From positions 8,556,001 to 8,620,000 of the forward strand of contig NZ_CP109499.1 of assembly GCF_036231965.1 (NCBI RefSeq): a stretch of DNA of 64,000 nucleotides, written 5' to 3'. Position 1 is the stretch's first letter, and every line of letters begins with the position of its first letter. Both the position numbers and the translations under genes were made by a program. Positions 61,499-64,000 of this stretch are shown here, in pieces. The notes under the pieces are model-generated. The model had not been told where the DNA came from. It saw nothing but the letters and a program-made list of their open reading frames with translations, and searched no databases. The stretch comes from Streptomyces sp. NBC_01428. GTDB taxonomy: Bacteria > Actinomycetota > Actinomycetes > Streptomycetales > Streptomycetaceae.

Positions 61499-61881
61499 GA
61501 CCCGCTTCTTCCTCCGAGCCGCGTCGGGGGGCCTGGACACCCGCCCCGAACCCCATCAGTTGTCATGAGGAAACTACCTGAACCGGGAACCATGCGGCTT
61601 CCGACCTGTCGGGACCGCGACGCCCGGTTCCTGGTCCTCACTCCATCCTGAGGTGCGGCCGGGCTCCGTGCGAGCGGCACGGCTTCGAGACCGTGACGGC
61701 GGCCGTGCGAGCGGACACCCGCAGAAGCCCCTCAGCCCTCTGCCGCTGGGCTGTCTGTGGGGGAGTGCGCGCCACGCGGTCCGTGCGCTCCGGGAAGGTG
61801 CGACCCGGCTGTTAGCTTCATGATCGTCAGTGGCCGCCCGGTCCACGGGTGAGCCCGTGTCGGGCGAACGTGGAGGCTGCG
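61499..61881. other. Intergenic region before the ferritin-like protein
   Basis: 383 bp between divergent genes. It contains the 12-bp direct repeat listed separately and no recognisable gene. No confident promoter. Confidence 0.5.
61666..61714. repeat. Direct repeat CCGTGCGAGCGG, 37 bp apart
   Basis: Exact 12-bp copies at 61666-61677 and 61703-61714 in the gap between the divergent PP2C and ferritin-like genes. Could be regulator half-sites or chance in GC-rich DNA. Confidence 0.4.
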
Positions 61882-63021
61882 GTGACGGAGACGAAGAGAT
61901 CCCCCGAGGAACCGGCGGCCACCGCGCTCAGGCGTCGGAGTTTCCTCGCGTCCGCCGCTCTGGCGGCGACCGCGCCGGTGGCGGCGTCCACCGTCGCCCA
62001 CGCCTCCGAGCGGTCGGCCCCGGGACGACTCCCCACCCCCGACCGCGGGCCGGCGGAGCGCCTGCTCGCCGTACCGCTGAAGAACCGTCGCGACGGCTGG
62101 CTCCAGGAGGCCCTGCAGATCGCCGTCGCGGTCGAGTTCTCGACCATCCCGCCCTATCTGTGCGCCTGGTGGTCCATCAACGACCGCAAGAGCGAGGTCG
62201 CCCAGCTGATCCGGCGCGTGGTGCTCGACGAGATGTTCCACCTCGGAGTCGTCTGCAACCTGCTCGTCGCGGTGGGCGGCCGACCGGACATCCACGCGGC
62301 GGCGCCCCTCTACCCCGGCCCGCTGCCGGGCGGAGTGCACCCCGGGCTCGACGTCTACCTCTCGGGACTGACCAAGCCGTTCGTGCACGACGTCATGATG
62401 GCCATCGAGGCTCCCGCCGCGCCGCTCACGGAGAGCGGCGACGACTCGCTCAGCATCGGCACCTTCTACGGGGAGCTGCTGAAGACGTTCCGGTCGGCGA
62501 CGCCCGAGCTGTCCACGGCCCGGCAGTTGCAGCAGCGGGTCGGCGAGGACGACCTCAACCCTGTGAGGACGCTCGATGACGTCGAACACGCCATCGACAT
62601 CATCCGTGAACAGGGCGAAGGCACCTCCAGCTCACCCGCGGACGCCCCTGGCGACGATCATGTGGCCCACTACTACGCGTTCGCCGAGATCTACCACGGC
62701 CGGCAGCTGCGCGAGGAGGACGACGGCTGGCGGTACAGCGGACCGGTCGTGCCCTTCCCCGACGCCCGGCCCATGGCCAGGGTGCCGGCCGGCGGCTGGG
62801 ACAGTCCGCCCGACGATGCCGGGCGACTCATCGGCGCCTTCGACAGCGCGTACGCCGGTGTGCTGGATTCGCTCGACGCCGCGTGGGCCGACGGTGGCGC
62901 GAGCAGTCTGACCGCGGCGGTGCGGGCCATGGGCAGGCTGGAGTCTCCCGCCGTGGAGCTGATGGAGATGCGGATCCCCGGCTCCCAGGAGACGTACGGC
63001 CCGCAGTTCCGCCCGGTCTGA
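61882..63021 (+). CDS. Tat-exported VioB-type ferritin-like protein
   Basis: 379 residues from GTG 61882 (TGGAGG 5 nt upstream). Twin-arginine signal RRRSFLASAALAATAPVAAS. The body matches the ferritin-like domain of iminophenyl-pyruvate dimer synthases (VioB/RebD type): LQEALQIAVAVEFSTIPPYL and VLDEMFHLGVVCNLLVAVGG with conserved Glu and His. VioB itself is cytoplasmic and much larger, so this exported short form probably has another role, perhaps an oxidase or metal store outside the cell. No pigment gene cluster is near. Confidence 0.88.
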   Translation: MTETKRSPEEPAATALRRRSFLASAALAATAPVAASTVAHASERSAPGRLPTPDRGPAERLLAVPLKNRRDGWLQEALQIAVAVEFSTIPPYLCAWWSINDRKSEVAQLIRRVVLDEMFHLGVVCNLLVAVGGRPDIHAAAPLYPGPLPGGVHPGLDVYLSGLTKPFVHDVMMAIEAPAAPLTESGDDSLSIGTFYGELLKTFRSATPELSTARQLQQRVGEDDLNPVRTLDDVEHAIDIIREQGEGTSSSPADAPGDDHVAHYYAFAEIYHGRQLREEDDGWRYSGPVVPFPDARPMARVPAGGWDSPPDDAGRLIGAFDSAYAGVLDSLDAAWADGGASSLTAAVRAMGRLESPAVELMEMRIPGSQETYGPQFRPV

Positions 63022-63079
63022 CCGTTCGCCCCCCGACTCCCGCGCGGACTGCGGGGGAACGGCCAGGAGGCGGTGGTGG

Positions 63080-63427
63080 TCACTCCACCGGATTCTCGAT
63101 CAGCGTGATCCGGTTGCCGTCGGGGTCGTGGAGCGCGGCGAATCGTACGGTCTGTGCTCCGGGCTGGACCGTCCCGGCCGTGAGACCGCGTGCCGCGAGG
63201 TCGGCGAGAGCCTGGTCGAGGTCGTCCACGTTCAGGTTGAGCAGCGTCGAACCGGCGTGTTCGGGGTCCTGGAACACCTGGATCCAGCCGGTGGAGGTGA
63301 GGTGCCAGTCCGCGAGCCCGGGCATGGGCCGCAGGTCGGCGGGCCGTCCCAGCAGCCGTTCGTACCAGGCCACCGCCCGCTCGATGTCACTCACCGGGGC
63401 GACCGCGAGAACGCGTGTGATGGTCAT
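63080..63427 (-). CDS. VOC (glyoxalase/bleomycin-resistance) fold protein
   Basis: 115 residues, two beta-alpha-beta-beta-beta repeats: VAPVSDIERAVAWYERLLGR and LNVDDLDQALADLAARGLTA, then DPDGNRITLIEN. VOC proteins bind metals and small ligands; canonical His/Glu ligands are only partly present. Function unknown. It lies 59 bp downstream of the methyltransferase on the same strand. Confidence 0.9.
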   Translation of the reverse strand: MTITRVLAVAPVSDIERAVAWYERLLGRPADLRPMPGLADWHLTSTGWIQVFQDPEHAGSTLLNLNVDDLDQALADLAARGLTAGTVQPGAQTVRFAALHDPDGNRITLIENPVE

Positions 63428-63486
63428 GGGGCAGATCTCTTCTCGCTGGGGGTGCAGTGTGTTCGGGACGCCCGGGTACCCAGGCC

Positions 63487-64000
63487 TCACGGCTTCTGTC
63501 CCCACGCCATCGCCATACCCGGTCCGAACTCGGCCAGGTCGGGGGATGCCAGGTAGGCGAGGGCCTCGTCGACGACGGCGGAGTCGACGAGGCCTGTCTC
63601 CACCAGGGCGGGCCGCATCCTGTTCCATGTCTCGGACCAGAAGCGGGCCAGGGGGCGGTCGGCGACCAGCGGCGGGCAGACGAGCTCTCCGGCGACCCGC
63701 CGGAGGCCCTCCTCGCGCAGGAAGTGCGGATAGGCGGGGACGGTGGACGTGTCGGTGCCGATGGTCGTCCTCAGCGCCTGCCACATGGCGTCCATGGTCC
63801 GGCGGTAGGCCGACCCCGGGTCCAGGACGTTCGGCATCTCCACGGCGTCGCCGAGCACGAGCCACCCGCCCGGGTTCAGCCACTCCGCGAGCCGAGCGAT
63901 GAGCCGGCGGCGTTCGGGGAGGTGCATGAGCACGAACCGGGCGTGAATCAGGTCGAAGCCGCCCAGGTCCAGAGCCTCGTCCCGGAGATCCGCGGTGACC
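63487..64000 (-). CDS. SAM-dependent methyltransferase, N-terminus beyond the window
   Basis: The frame is open to the right edge, so only the C-terminal ~171 residues are seen. FDLIHARFVLMHLPERRRLI and GGWLVLGDAVEM are late motifs of class I methyltransferases. The SAM-binding glycine motif is off the edge. Substrate unknown; the VOC gene follows. Confidence 0.85.
   Translation of the reverse strand, partial: VTADLRDEALDLGGFDLIHARFVLMHLPERRRLIARLAEWLNPGGWLVLGDAVEMPNVLDPGSAYRRTMDAMWQALRTTIGTDTSTVPAYPHFLREEGLRRVAGELVCPPLVADRPLARFWSETWNRMRPALVETGLVDSAVVDEALAYLASPDLAEFGPGMAMAWGQKP

Overview
The window is high-GC DNA with many GTG starts, GC-rich hairpin terminators without U-tracts, and families typical of Streptomyces: a conservon (cvn) operon, a MerR-PP2C fusion, an ECF sigma-CAP fusion, CsbD/PRC-barrel stress proteins and a Cys-codon leader peptide. 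It reads as a chromosomal accessory-to-core stretch of a Streptomyces or close relative. I saw no transposase, phage structural gene, tRNA, rRNA or CRISPR array.

Layout. 0-8 kb: 3' end of a methionyl-tRNA synthetase, DEAD-box helicase, membrane-tethered ECF sigma-CAP protein, TetR, a small HATPase, alpha/beta hydrolase, MHYT sensor, msrA. 8-20 kb: small metabolic genes with two LysR regulators (aldo/keto reductase pair with a clear LysR box), TRIC-type channel, alkylsulfatase, spermidine-synthase-like methyltransferase, an orphan immunity-like protein, a molybdenum pair (sulfite-oxidase-like enzyme and di-Mop protein), MerR-PP2C fusion. 20-28 kb: SDR, PRC-barrel, CsbD, Sel1-repeat protein, a probable free-standing small RNA, DUF998, secreted alkaline phosphatase, EF-hand protein. 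28-32 kb: a sulfur-responsive unit (operator, Cys-rich leader peptide, attenuator-like hairpins, SfnB/DszC-like flavoenzyme, Rrf2 regulator) back to back with a truncated AlaRS paralogue. 32-40 kb: zinc alcohol dehydrogenase, a P450-crotonase pair, then a complete five-gene conservon (cvnA-B-C-D-E) whose CvnB carries two roadblock domains. 40-48 kb: hydrolase/quercetinase-like cupin under a MarR, TetR/MMPL pair, isochorismatase-like hydrolase, MarR/MFS pair. 48-56.5 kb: GntR and amidohydrolase convergent with a five-gene oligopeptide-type ABC operon, tied together by shared TGGTATACCA-type operators. 56.8-61.5 kb: a bacteriophytochrome kinase convergent with and overlapping an Rcp1-type response regulator and a GAF-SpoIIE phosphatase. 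61.8-64 kb: Tat-exported VioB-like ferritin-fold protein, VOC protein, and the start-truncated end of a methyltransferase.

How the genes work together. The window is dense in signalling and local control. Several enzyme-regulator pairs keep a palindromic operator between them. At least three multi-gene operons are translationally coupled by 4-base ATGA overlaps (conservon, ABC transporter, P450-crotonase). The most notable elements are the sulfur leader/attenuator at 29.6-30.04 kb, the candidate small RNA at 24.54-24.69 kb, the self-contained sigma/zinc-finger/membrane/CAP protein, the MerR-PP2C fusion with a 19-bp-spacer MerR promoter, and the phytochrome-Rcp-PP2C locus. All functional statements rest on recognising sequence by eye. 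No database search was run.
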